From Pseudomonadota bacterium (GTDB taxonomy: Bacteria; Pseudomonadota; Gammaproteobacteria; Burkholderiales; Rhodocyclaceae): a DNA stretch of 64,000 nucleotides. This document shows positions 40,131 through 47,743 of this stretch, piece after piece; the stretch's first letter is position 1, and each line of letters begins with the position of its first letter. Position numbers and translations under genes: made by a program. The stretch is from positions 28,316 to 92,315 of the forward strand of contig QQUN01000030.1 in the NCBI GenBank assembly GCA_008501585.1, written 5' to 3'. The notes under the pieces are model-generated. The model had not been told where the DNA came from. It searched no databases and saw only the letters and a list, made by a program, of their open reading frames with translations.

Positions 40131-42842
40131 TCACATGCTCCGTATGTTGAGCCGCCGCAGCACGGCCTTTTCGGCTTCCACAGCCAGAAACTTGGCCGCC
40201 CCGAGCGCCAGGATCACCCCCCAGGTGGCCGCGTCGAGCGCCACGGTCTGGAAGACCTGCTGCATCGGCGGCGCGTAGGTGAACACCAGCTGGAAGGCGA
40301 CCAGCACCAGGCTCATCCACAAGGCCACCGGGTTGCCGGTGAGAATCTCGCGGCTGAAGGCCGAGGCGGTGAAGTGGCGCACATTGAAAAGGTACACCAG
40401 CTCGCCGACCACCAGCATGTTGACCGCCGCCGTGCGCGCCGCCTCCAGGCTGCCGCCGCGCATCAGCACCCATTCGAACACGCCGAAAGTCACCAGCACC
40501 ATCAACAGGCTCACATAGGCGATGCGCACGGCCAGCACGCGGGTGATCAGCGGCTCCGACGGCCGCCGCGGCGGATGGCGCATGACGCCTGTCTCGCCCG
40601 GCTCGAAGGCCAGCGCCAGCGCCAGGGTGACGGCGGTGATCATGTTCACCCACAGGATCTGGCCGGCGGTCACCGGCAGGGCCAGGCCGGCGAACACGGC
40701 GAGCAGGATCACCCCCGCCTCGCCGCCGTTGGTGGGCAGGATGAACAGCAGCGACTTCTTGATGTTGTCGAACACCACCCGCCCTTCGCGCACGGCCCGG
40801 GCGATGGTGGCGAAGTTGTCGTCGGTCAGCACCAGGTCAGCCGCCTCGCGCGCCGCGTCGGTGCCCTTGTTGCCCATGGCCACGCCAATGTCGGCGGCCT
40901 TGAGCGCGGGGGCGTCGTTCACCCCGTCGCCGGTCATCGCCACCAGCTCGCCCTCGGCCTGCAGCGCGGCCACCAGGCGCAGCTTGTGCTCGGGGCTGGC
41001 GCGGGCGAACACGTCGGTGTGCTGCACGCGCTGGCGCAGGGCCGCGTCGTCGAGCGCCTCGATGGCCTCGCCGGTCAGTGGTGAGCCGGCCTGCAGGCCA
41101 AGCTGGGCGCCAATGGCGGCGGCGGTGACGGCGTGGTCGCCGGTGATCATCTTCACCCGCAGGCCGGCGCGCTGGCATTGGGCCACGGCGTCGACGGCCG
41201 CCTCGCGCGGCGGGTCGATCAGCCCGACCAGGCCGAGCAGGGTGAAGCGCGCCGTGATGTCGCTCATCGACAAGGCCGTGGTGCCGGCGGGCATGTCGCA
41301 GCGCGCCAGGGCCAGCACGCGCTGGCCGGCACGGGCGGCCTCTTCCATGCGCGCCTGCCAGGCGGCCGCGTCAAAGGGCTGGCCGTCGCCAGCGGCCACG
41401 CACAGCGCCAGCACCCGCTCGGGCGCGCCCTTGAGCAGCACGAAGGCGTGGCCGGCGTGGTCATGGTGCAAGGTGGCCATGAAGCGGTGTTCGGACTCGA
41501 AGGGGATCTCGTCCACCCGCGGCATGGCGGCGCCCAGCGCGGCCGGGTCGAGCCCGGCCTTGAGCGCCAGCGTGAGCAGCGCGCCCTCGGTCGGGTCGCC
41601 GACCAGTTGCCAGCCGCCCGCGGCGTCGTGCTTGAGCCGCGCGTCGTTGCACAGCAGCGCCGCCTGGGCCAGCGCCTGCAAGGCGCCATCCCGCCCGCCC
41701 TCGACGGCCGCGCCCTCGCACTGGAAGCCGCCCTCGGGCACATAGCCGGCGCCGCTCACCGCCAGCGTGCATGCCGGCAGCATGATGCGCACCGCGGTCA
41801 TTTCGTTCTTGGTCAGCGTGCCGGTCTTGTCGGAGCAGATGACGGTCACCGAGCCCAGCGTCTCCACCGCCGGCAGACGGCGGATGATGGCCCGGTTCTG
41901 CGCCATCACCCGCGTGCCGATGGCCAGCACGATGGTGACGATGGCCGGCAGCCCCTCGGGGATGGCCGCCACCGCCAGCCCGACCACGGCGAGGAAGATC
42001 TCCAGCAGCGGCATGTCGCGCACCAGGTGGCCGTAGGCAAAGGTGAGCACGCCCACCGCGAGGATGAACCCGGTGATCTGCCGCGCAAACTGGTCGAGCC
42101 GACGGGTGAGCGGCGTGGCCAGGGTCTGCACCTCGCCCACCAGCGTGCCGATGCGGCCGATTTCGGTGGCCTGCCCGGTGGCCACCACCACCCCGCGCGC
42201 CTGGCCAAAGCCCACCACCGTGCCCGAATAGGCCATGCAGCGGCGGTCGCCGATGGCGGCGGTGTCGGCCACCGGCGCGGTGTTTTTGTCGACGGGCAGC
42301 GACTCGCCGGTCAGCGCCGCTTCGCTCACCCGCAGGTTCTTCACCCGGATCAGGCGCAGGTCGGCCGGCACCCTGGCGCCGGATTCGAGCAGCACGACGT
42401 CGCCCGGCACCAGCTCGGCGGCATCGATCTCGTGCCGCTCGCCGCCCCGCACCACCGTGGCGTGGCTGGCCAGCATCGCCCGCACCGCCTCCAGCGCCTT
42501 CTCGGCCTTGCCTTCCTGCACGAAGCCGATGGCCGCGTTGATCAGCACCACGGCCAGGATCACCCCGGCGTCGACATAGTCTTCGAGCGCAAAGGTGACT
42601 GCCCCGGCGGCCAGCAGCACATAGATCAGCGGGTTGTGAAACTGCAGCGCCAGCCGCAGCCACGGCCCGTGCCGACGCGGCGGGGCCAGCGCATTGGCGC
42701 CGTACTGCGCCAGCCGCTCGCGCGCCTGCGCATCGTCCAGGCCGCGGGCGGCGTCCACCGCAAGCTGCTGCAGCGCCTGTTCGGCCGGCACGGCATGCCA
42801 GTGCGGGGTGCCGCTTGGCACAAAGGGGGCTTCAGGTTGCAT
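40131..42842 (-). CDS. cation-transporting P-type ATPase (P2-type)
   Basis: 903-residue ion pump. An N-terminal cation-ATPase domain is followed by the actuator TGES (178-181), PEGLPA in helix 4 (295-300), phosphorylation site Asp338 in SDKTGTLTKNE, KGAPERVLALC, and TGDGVNDAPALKAADIGVAMG. The ALTGES and PEGL pattern places it with calcium- or sodium/potassium-type P2 pumps rather than metal CPx pumps. The exact ion is not clear. Start at 42842 is preferred over a longer frame to 43031. It heads the cation/stress cluster. Confidence 0.88.
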   Translation of the reverse strand: MQPEAPFVPSGTPHWHAVPAEQALQQLAVDAARGLDDAQARERLAQYGANALAPPRRHGPWLRLALQFHNPLIYVLLAAGAVTFALEDYVDAGVILAVVLINAAIGFVQEGKAEKALEAVRAMLASHATVVRGGERHEIDAAELVPGDVVLLESGARVPADLRLIRVKNLRVSEAALTGESLPVDKNTAPVADTAAIGDRRCMAYSGTVVGFGQARGVVVATGQATEIGRIGTLVGEVQTLATPLTRRLDQFARQITGFILAVGVLTFAYGHLVRDMPLLEIFLAVVGLAVAAIPEGLPAIVTIVLAIGTRVMAQNRAIIRRLPAVETLGSVTVICSDKTGTLTKNEMTAVRIMLPACTLAVSGAGYVPEGGFQCEGAAVEGGRDGALQALAQAALLCNDARLKHDAAGGWQLVGDPTEGALLTLALKAGLDPAALGAAMPRVDEIPFESEHRFMATLHHDHAGHAFVLLKGAPERVLALCVAAGDGQPFDAAAWQARMEEAARAGQRVLALARCDMPAGTTALSMSDITARFTLLGLVGLIDPPREAAVDAVAQCQRAGLRVKMITGDHAVTAAAIGAQLGLQAGSPLTGEAIEALDDAALRQRVQHTDVFARASPEHKLRLVAALQAEGELVAMTGDGVNDAPALKAADIGVAMGNKGTDAAREAADLVLTDDNFATIARAVREGRVVFDNIKKSLLFILPTNGGEAGVILLAVFAGLALPVTAGQILWVNMITAVTLALALAFEPGETGVMRHPPRRPSEPLITRVLAVRIAYVSLLMVLVTFGVFEWVLMRGGSLEAARTAAVNMLVVGELVYLFNVRHFTASAFSREILTGNPVALWMSLVLVAFQLVFTYAPPMQQVFQTVALDAATWGVILALGAAKFLAVEAEKAVLRRLNIRSM

Positions 42843-43135
42843 AAACGCTCCATACCGCTGAACGGTGGCGGGCCGCAGCCCATGAATCAACGCTAGCGCA
42901 AGCCACCGCGGGACATCTTGTTCCACGTCAGGATTGCCGCCAGCGGCGCACCACGCCCGCCGCCCGCCATCCCCGGCTTCGGCAAGCGCCTGGCGGCAAT
43001 GGTTCATTTCGTCGCATCCCCGCGCCCGCAATCACGCCGGAAAAACGCATATAAAGATAACTTTTTATTCTTTCCAGTTCTTTAGCGCCTGCGCTAACGT
43101 GGCGCCCATCATCCACTCGTCGTGCGTCGTGCATC
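42843..43135 (+). promoter_or_regulatory. divergent promoter region with AT-rich leader and palindrome
   Basis: 293-base gap between the P-type ATPase and the second SLC13 gene. From 43041 the sequence turns AT-rich (AAAACGCATATAAAGATAAC, then TTTTTATTC), followed by a perfect inverted repeat TTAGCGC-CT-GCGCTAA (43082-43097), 39 bases before the permease ATG. The AT-rich block resembles leaders of CysB-controlled sulfur genes, but no exact consensus can be claimed. Confidence 0.5.
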
Positions 43136-44929
43136 ATGGTCATCCCCGAGACTTACTCCGCGCTGGTCGTCGGCGCTGTCCTGCTCGGGTTGTTCATCAC
43201 CTTCGTGCGCGAGTGGCTCAAGCCCGACGTGGCGGTGATGGCCGCGGTGGCGGTGCTGCTGGCGCTCGGGCTGCTCGACGCCAAACAGGTGCTCGGCGTG
43301 TTCGGCAACAGCGCGCCCATCACCATCGCCTGCCTGTTCATCATCAGCGGCGCGCTGAGCCGCACCGGCTGTGTGGACCGCCTCGGCGAGTGGCTGGGCC
43401 ACCACGCCGGCCACAGCGAAGCACGCCTGCTGCTGGCCATGCTGCTGATCGGGCTGCTGGTCTCGCCCTTCATCAACAACACGCCCATCGTGATGGTGAT
43501 GATTCCGGCGGTGATCGCGCTGTCGAGCCGCGCCGGCATCGCCCCCTCGCGCCTGCTCATCCCCCTGTCGTACGCCACCATCCTCGGCGGCCTGCTGACC
43601 ATGGTGGGCACCTCCACCAACATCCTGGTCGACGGCGTGGCGCGCGAGTACGGCCTGGCCCCCTTCGGCATGTTCGAAATCACCGCCCCGGCGCTGCTCA
43701 TGGCGCTGCTCGGCTGCGCTTTCATGCTGGTGTTCGCGCGGCGCGTTCTGCCGGTGCGCGAGACGCTCACCCAGCAGTTCTCGGGCAGCGGCGACCGCCT
43801 GTTCATGACCGAACTGTTCGTGCCGGCCGACTCGCGCCTGGCCGGGCGCAGCCTGCGCGAAGCCCGCCTGGCCAACGGCGACATCCAGGTGCTGACCCTG
43901 TTCCGCGGCGACGTGGAGCTGGCCGCCCCGCCGGCCGACACCCGCCTGCAGGCCGGCGACCGCCTGGTGGTGCACAGCCGCAGCGAACACATGGTGAGCC
44001 TGCACAGCACCGACCTGGTCGGCCTCTCCGCCCGCCCCGGCGACACCCACGACCTGGAAACCCTGCGCCGCCGCGACGTGGTGGTGGTGGAAACCATCGT
44101 GGGTCAGACCTCGCGCTATGTGCAGCGCCCCATCCGCGACCTCGACCTCGCCGCCCGCTACGGCATCCACCTGGTGGCGGTGCACCGGCGCAACGCCTCC
44201 ATCCAGGCCATCGGCGACGACTTCCAGCTGCAGTTCGGCGACGTGCTGCTGGTCGAAGGCACGCCCGCGCAGATCAAGCGCTTCTGCGACAACGGCGACC
44301 TGTTCGCGCTCACCGAAGCGCGCAGCACCACCCATCGCCACGCCCGCGCCCCCATCGCACTGGCCACCATCACCGGCGTCATGCTGCTCGCCGCGCTCAA
44401 GGTCATGCCCATCGAGGCGCTGGCCATGATCGGCGCCGCCGTGGTGCTGGTCACCGGCTGCATCCGCCCCGACGAAGCCTACAAGGCCATCGAATGGCCA
44501 ATCCTGATGCTCATCTTCGGCATGCTGGCAATCAGCATCGCCATGCGCGAATCCGGCCTGGCCGACCTCATGGCCGGCGCGCTGGTCATCGTGGGGGCCG
44601 ACCTGTCACCGTGGATGATGCTCTCTCTGGTCATCCTCGCCACCTCCATCGCCACCGAGTTTCTCAGCAACAACGCCGTCGCCGTGCTGTTCACCCCGGT
44701 GGTGATCGGCGTCGCCCAGCAACTCGGCGTCGACCCGCGCCCCTTCGTGGTCGGCATCATGTTCGCCGCCAGTTGCAGCTTTGCCACCCCCATCGGCTAC
44801 CAGACCAACACCCTGGTCTACACCGCCGGCAACTACCGCTTCACCGACTTCGCCCGCCTCGGCATCCCGATGAACCTCATCACCTGGCTCGCCGCGAGTG
44901 TGCTGATTCCGCTGTTCTGGCCGTTGTAG
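43136..44929 (+). CDS. second SLC13/DASS-type permease with TrkA-C domains
   Basis: 597-residue inner-membrane transporter with the same layout as the one at 24676: a helical half with FINNTPIVMVMIPAV and GTSTNILVDG, two central TrkA-C-like domains (about 215-400), and a second half with FLSNNAVAVLFTPV and FATPIGYQTNTLVY. Expected substrate is sulfate, another oxyanion, or a dicarboxylate. An AT-rich leader that recalls sulfur-regulated promoters favours sulfate, by inference only. It does not look like a recent copy of the first permease. Confidence 0.87.
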   Translation: MVIPETYSALVVGAVLLGLFITFVREWLKPDVAVMAAVAVLLALGLLDAKQVLGVFGNSAPITIACLFIISGALSRTGCVDRLGEWLGHHAGHSEARLLLAMLLIGLLVSPFINNTPIVMVMIPAVIALSSRAGIAPSRLLIPLSYATILGGLLTMVGTSTNILVDGVAREYGLAPFGMFEITAPALLMALLGCAFMLVFARRVLPVRETLTQQFSGSGDRLFMTELFVPADSRLAGRSLREARLANGDIQVLTLFRGDVELAAPPADTRLQAGDRLVVHSRSEHMVSLHSTDLVGLSARPGDTHDLETLRRRDVVVVETIVGQTSRYVQRPIRDLDLAARYGIHLVAVHRRNASIQAIGDDFQLQFGDVLLVEGTPAQIKRFCDNGDLFALTEARSTTHRHARAPIALATITGVMLLAALKVMPIEALAMIGAAVVLVTGCIRPDEAYKAIEWPILMLIFGMLAISIAMRESGLADLMAGALVIVGADLSPWMMLSLVILATSIATEFLSNNAVAVLFTPVVIGVAQQLGVDPRPFVVGIMFAASCSFATPIGYQTNTLVYTAGNYRFTDFARLGIPMNLITWLAASVLIPLFWPL

Positions 44930-45355
44930 GGCGGGAGGCGGGCGCAACCACGCCGCCCCGCGTAGCCCGGCCGCGGGCCGCAGGCCCAACGCCGGGAACG
45001 GTACCCCGGAGCCTCCCACCCCACCGCCTTGGCGCTTCGCGCCCAAGACCCGACGCGAACGCGCGCCGGTCGATTGCATCCGAGACGGATGCAGCAAGAA
45101 CCCCTGGCACCCGCTACGAAATCATGCATTTCGGGAGTATGCTTACGTGCTGCCGGGTCGGACCTGCATGAAGCTGGGGATCAGGAGAAGTCCAGTTGTT
45201 GGAGATGCAGAATGTTGGATTTCAAGATCTGACCCCCGATACCTGCCCAGTACCTGACCAGGATTAATTGGCGCAGCCTACTGGACAGGACGCTGTCGAC
45301 TTCTTCTATTTAGAAATAGTGGACTCGACATATCGAACGATTTTGGTGAACGCAA
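44930..45355. other. gap with GC-rich repeat remains and R1 copy d
   Basis: 426 bases. The first part (to about 45010) is GC-rich and contains a CCCGG-type palindromic stretch like the R5 repeats. R1 copy d is at 45211-45238 (ATTTCAAGATCTGACCCC, one base off the family). After it the sequence becomes AT-rich up to the next gene. No gene supported. Confidence 0.55.
45211..45238 (-). repeat. R1 repeat, copy d
   Basis: Plus strand AATGTTGGATTTCAAGATCT followed by GACCCCC. It has the AATGTT flank seen next to copies a and f, and marks the left side of the AT-rich gene at 45356-45820. Copy e lies inverted on the right side. Confidence 0.75.
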
Positions 45356-45820
45356 GTGACTAAAGCAGAGCAGCATTCGATTTTTCTACCTTCCAAGCCA
45401 AATCCATTGCTGTATGGCGTTCCGATTGGTTTCTCAGCCTTTGCCATTCTTGCAACCAGGGATTTTGCCGGCATTCTAGTCGCCTCTTTTCCGCTCGGCG
45501 CATTGGCTGGCTGGTGGCTTCTTCGTGTTCACTACGTGACGATTTCATTTGAATCTAAGGAAGCCACATTTTTCTATTCTGCGTTAAATCCTTTTCGGAA
45601 ATCAAAAGTTATTTCGCTGGCTAATTTCTCGCGCGTCTACGCCACTCCGTTTTACAAGAACGGCGGATGGTCTATTCACATAAGTGGCCCAAGAGGGGAG
45701 CATCTTTTGCTTACTCAAATTCCGGAACCCCTTTCTGGCTCGTCCACCGACGAGAATGTTCGCCGTCTGTGCACTCAAATTGCATCGGGGTTGAATATTA
45801 AAGATGGCGGTGGAGCATGA
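45356..45820 (+). CDS. membrane protein of unknown function, AT-rich
   Basis: 154 residues starting at GTG. Two hydrophobic segments (about 18-34 and 38-56) are followed by a soluble, beta-rich part (VTISFESKEATFFYSALNPFRKSKVISLANFSRVYATPF) that recalls PH-like domains of small bacterial membrane proteins, though I cannot assign a family. Codon use is much more AT-rich than the neighbouring core genes, a sign of transfer. It stands alone between R1 copies d and e. Confidence 0.65.
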   Translation: MTKAEQHSIFLPSKPNPLLYGVPIGFSAFAILATRDFAGILVASFPLGALAGWWLLRVHYVTISFESKEATFFYSALNPFRKSKVISLANFSRVYATPFYKNGGWSIHISGPRGEHLLLTQIPEPLSGSSTDENVRRLCTQIASGLNIKDGGGA

Positions 45821-45855
45821 GCGAGGACAAAAATTTCTCTTCTACGTACATCCGA

Positions 45856-45980
45856 GATCAGGTCTTGAAATACGACAAGTTCATCCACAGCACAACGCTC
45901 ATGTCCTCAGACAATCTCCGCTCCCACCCGAACAAGAGGCGATGCGAAATGTTGTATTTCAAGACCTGACCCCGGATACG
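45856..45980. repeat. R1 repeats, copies e and f, facing each other
   Basis: Copy e (45856-45879) reads GATCAGGTCTTGAAATACGA; copy f (45948-45975) reads ATTTCAAGACCTGACCCC. They are inverted, 68 bases apart, and can form a stem of about 17 base pairs (with TACGACAA and TTGTA extensions). The pair fills the gap between two AT-rich genes. A short open frame running through it is not credible. Confidence 0.75.
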
Positions 45981-46112
45981 TTCGCGGATACGCGAATCGA
46001 TTGAAGATCGGACGCAAGAAGAGGCTCGGGCTTGATAACTCTGTGCGTTCCATCGGACTATCTGTAGCATGCCTATAGTTTTCTCAGTATTAATGGAGAT
46101 GGAGGTTGAATA

Positions 46113-46880
46113 ATGAATGTTAGAAATCTGTGTAAGCTACTTTTTCTTTCTGTCGCTGCAGCAGCTATGGCAGCGTGCGCGCCGGCAACCGTTAAAGAGA
46201 TAAACGCCAACAGGAGTGGTTACGTTGAGGCGAATTTCAGCCAGAAGCAGATCCCTGAGGGTGTGGCGCGAGCACTAAATAAAAATGGGACTCCAGTCCT
46301 AAATTTTAAGACCGCGAGAATAAAAATGAACGCCGTCTATGCCAGTAGAACTAGTAAGGAGCAGACGCCAACGGTAACTCTCGCGCTAAGAAATCTTGGA
46401 GATGGATATATCCTACGACTGGAAGAGTATGAAAGTAACGGAATTGCATATGGGTCTCAGTACTCTATTAGTCATGGCGGAGTGCTAAAACTAAGAGATC
46501 AAGATATTTTTTATAGCCGTGCTTACGCTGGTCAACTTTTTGAAGTTAAAGAGCTGACTGCGTATCCAGGTGATGTTAGCAATCCAGGCGAACACTCAAC
46601 GTACCTGTATGAGTGGCAGGAAGGGGCGCATCATCAAATAGCCAATTTCACCTCGATGAAAATGATTTGCTCGACAGGAAAATTCTATGAGGCATCAAGT
46701 CTTTTCTCAGAACTGAAAGGCAAGGCTATTGATTTTAATTGCGAGCGCCTTGTTGATGGCATTACAAGAGCTAAGCAAAAATTCGCACTGCTCATGGAGT
46801 TTGGTATTGTCATTTTGCTGGAATATCAGAGTGCCGTTAACAAGAACACCCATACGATAGTTGGCGTAGAGATACAATAA
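46113..46880 (+). CDS. lipoprotein of unknown function, AT-rich
   Basis: 255 residues with a lipoprotein signal (MNVRNLCKLLFLSVAAAAMAAC, lipobox AMAAC at about 18-22), so it is lipid-anchored and probably periplasmic. The mature part is beta-rich with several Tyr and charged residues (LRLEEYESNGIAYGSQYSISHGG; GEHSTYLYEWQEGAHHQIANF). No family recognised. GGAGATGGAGG precedes the ATG. The strong AT bias and the flanking R1 repeats mark it as acquired DNA. Confidence 0.75.
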   Translation: MNVRNLCKLLFLSVAAAAMAACAPATVKEINANRSGYVEANFSQKQIPEGVARALNKNGTPVLNFKTARIKMNAVYASRTSKEQTPTVTLALRNLGDGYILRLEEYESNGIAYGSQYSISHGGVLKLRDQDIFYSRAYAGQLFEVKELTAYPGDVSNPGEHSTYLYEWQEGAHHQIANFTSMKMICSTGKFYEASSLFSELKGKAIDFNCERLVDGITRAKQKFALLMEFGIVILLEYQSAVNKNTHTIVGVEIQ

Positions 46881-46904
46881 TCGTCGGTGCGGCGTCGCGG
46901 CGTC

Positions 46905-47136
46905 GGGGTCAGGTCTCAATACTGTTCGCTTTAGTACATCCAGGGGTTCACGCACATCAGGCAGCGCAGCACAACGAGGTGCTTCCTTCCCGCGACATGA
47001 ATGGTGGGCACGCAGATTAGCCTTAGCCGAACAGTCTTGGGTCAGGTCTTGAAAAACGACAACAGCAGCAAGCGTAGGATTCATCACTTAAGCGACCACT
47101 GACCCCGGATTGCGCTTTGCTCCATCCGGGCTACGA
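46905..47136. repeat. R1 copies g, h, i and an R5-type repeat
   Basis: Copy g (46905-46920, GGGGTCAGGTCTCAAT) and copy h (47039-47063, GGGTCAGGTCTTGAAA) point one way; the partial copy i (47099-47107, TGACCCCGG) faces them. It runs into CCCGGATTGCGC...TCCATCCGGGCTACG (47104-47136), an R5-type palindrome. The stretch 46881-47234 holds no supported gene. Confidence 0.65.
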
Positions 47137-47234
47137 ACCCCACGCCGACTCCCCCAAAGACTCGCGAGCCGATGTCGCCCAGACGGCGTCAATCAAGCCA
47201 TCCAACCCCCCGCGTCGTCCGCGCCGGGCCGCCC

Positions 47235-47732
47235 TCACCGCTTCCCCCCCAACCCCGCCACCGCCTGCTTGATCGCCGCATCGGCCGCTTTCTGGCGGTC
47301 GTTCAGCCCGGCCGCACGCGCGTCCAGGGCCTTGGCGGCTTCGTCGGCCACGGCGCGGTAGGCGGGGGCGTCGGCGAGGGCTTTGCGCAGTTCGCCGCTT
47401 TTGAGCACGGCCAGTTGTTCCTTGCCTTCTTTCTGCACGGCCTTGAAGCGCTCGCCCAAGTAGCTGCCGTAGGCGGAGACGGCGTCGGCCAGGTTGCGGG
47501 CGATTTGCACGTCGGGGTTTTCGAGGCTGCGGTTGGTTTTGGCGCGCAGTTCGGGCAGTTCGGGCACGCGCAGGATGGCGCCCTGGGGCACGGAGGCCAG
47601 TTCGCGTAGCTGGGGGTTTTCCTTGATGAGCGCGGCTTCGGCCTTTTCGCGCTGTTTGGGCGTGAGTTTGACGAAGAGTTTGTCGGCAATGGCGGCGACG
47701 GTTTTTTCGCCGCGAAAGGTTGCGATGGGCAT
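47235..47732 (-). CDS. small LysM-like protein at the end of the injection-system block
   Basis: 165 residues. The N-terminal 60 residues look like a short LysM-type domain (TVAAIADKLFVKLTPKQREKAEAALIKENPQL...GAILRVPEL), followed by a helical, Lys/Ala-rich region that may form a coiled coil. The start at 47732 lies 11 bases after the DUF6519 gene, so it is probably the last gene of the operon. A structural or wall-binding role in the particle is inferred from position. Confidence 0.65.
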   Translation of the reverse strand: MPIATFRGEKTVAAIADKLFVKLTPKQREKAEAALIKENPQLRELASVPQGAILRVPELPELRAKTNRSLENPDVQIARNLADAVSAYGSYLGERFKAVQKEGKEQLAVLKSGELRKALADAPAYRAVADEAAKALDARAAGLNDRQKAADAAIKQAVAGLGGKR

Positions 47733-47743
47733 GGGGGCGCTCC

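Noticed and set aside
45804..46004. Short open frame after the AT-rich membrane protein gene
   Set aside because: It runs through two inverted R1 copies and has no ribosome-binding site or recognisable content.
45240..47040. More integron cassettes in the second AT-rich patch
   Set aside because: No RYYYAAC/GTTRRRY core pairs or attC-like folds flank these genes; only R1 repeats do.
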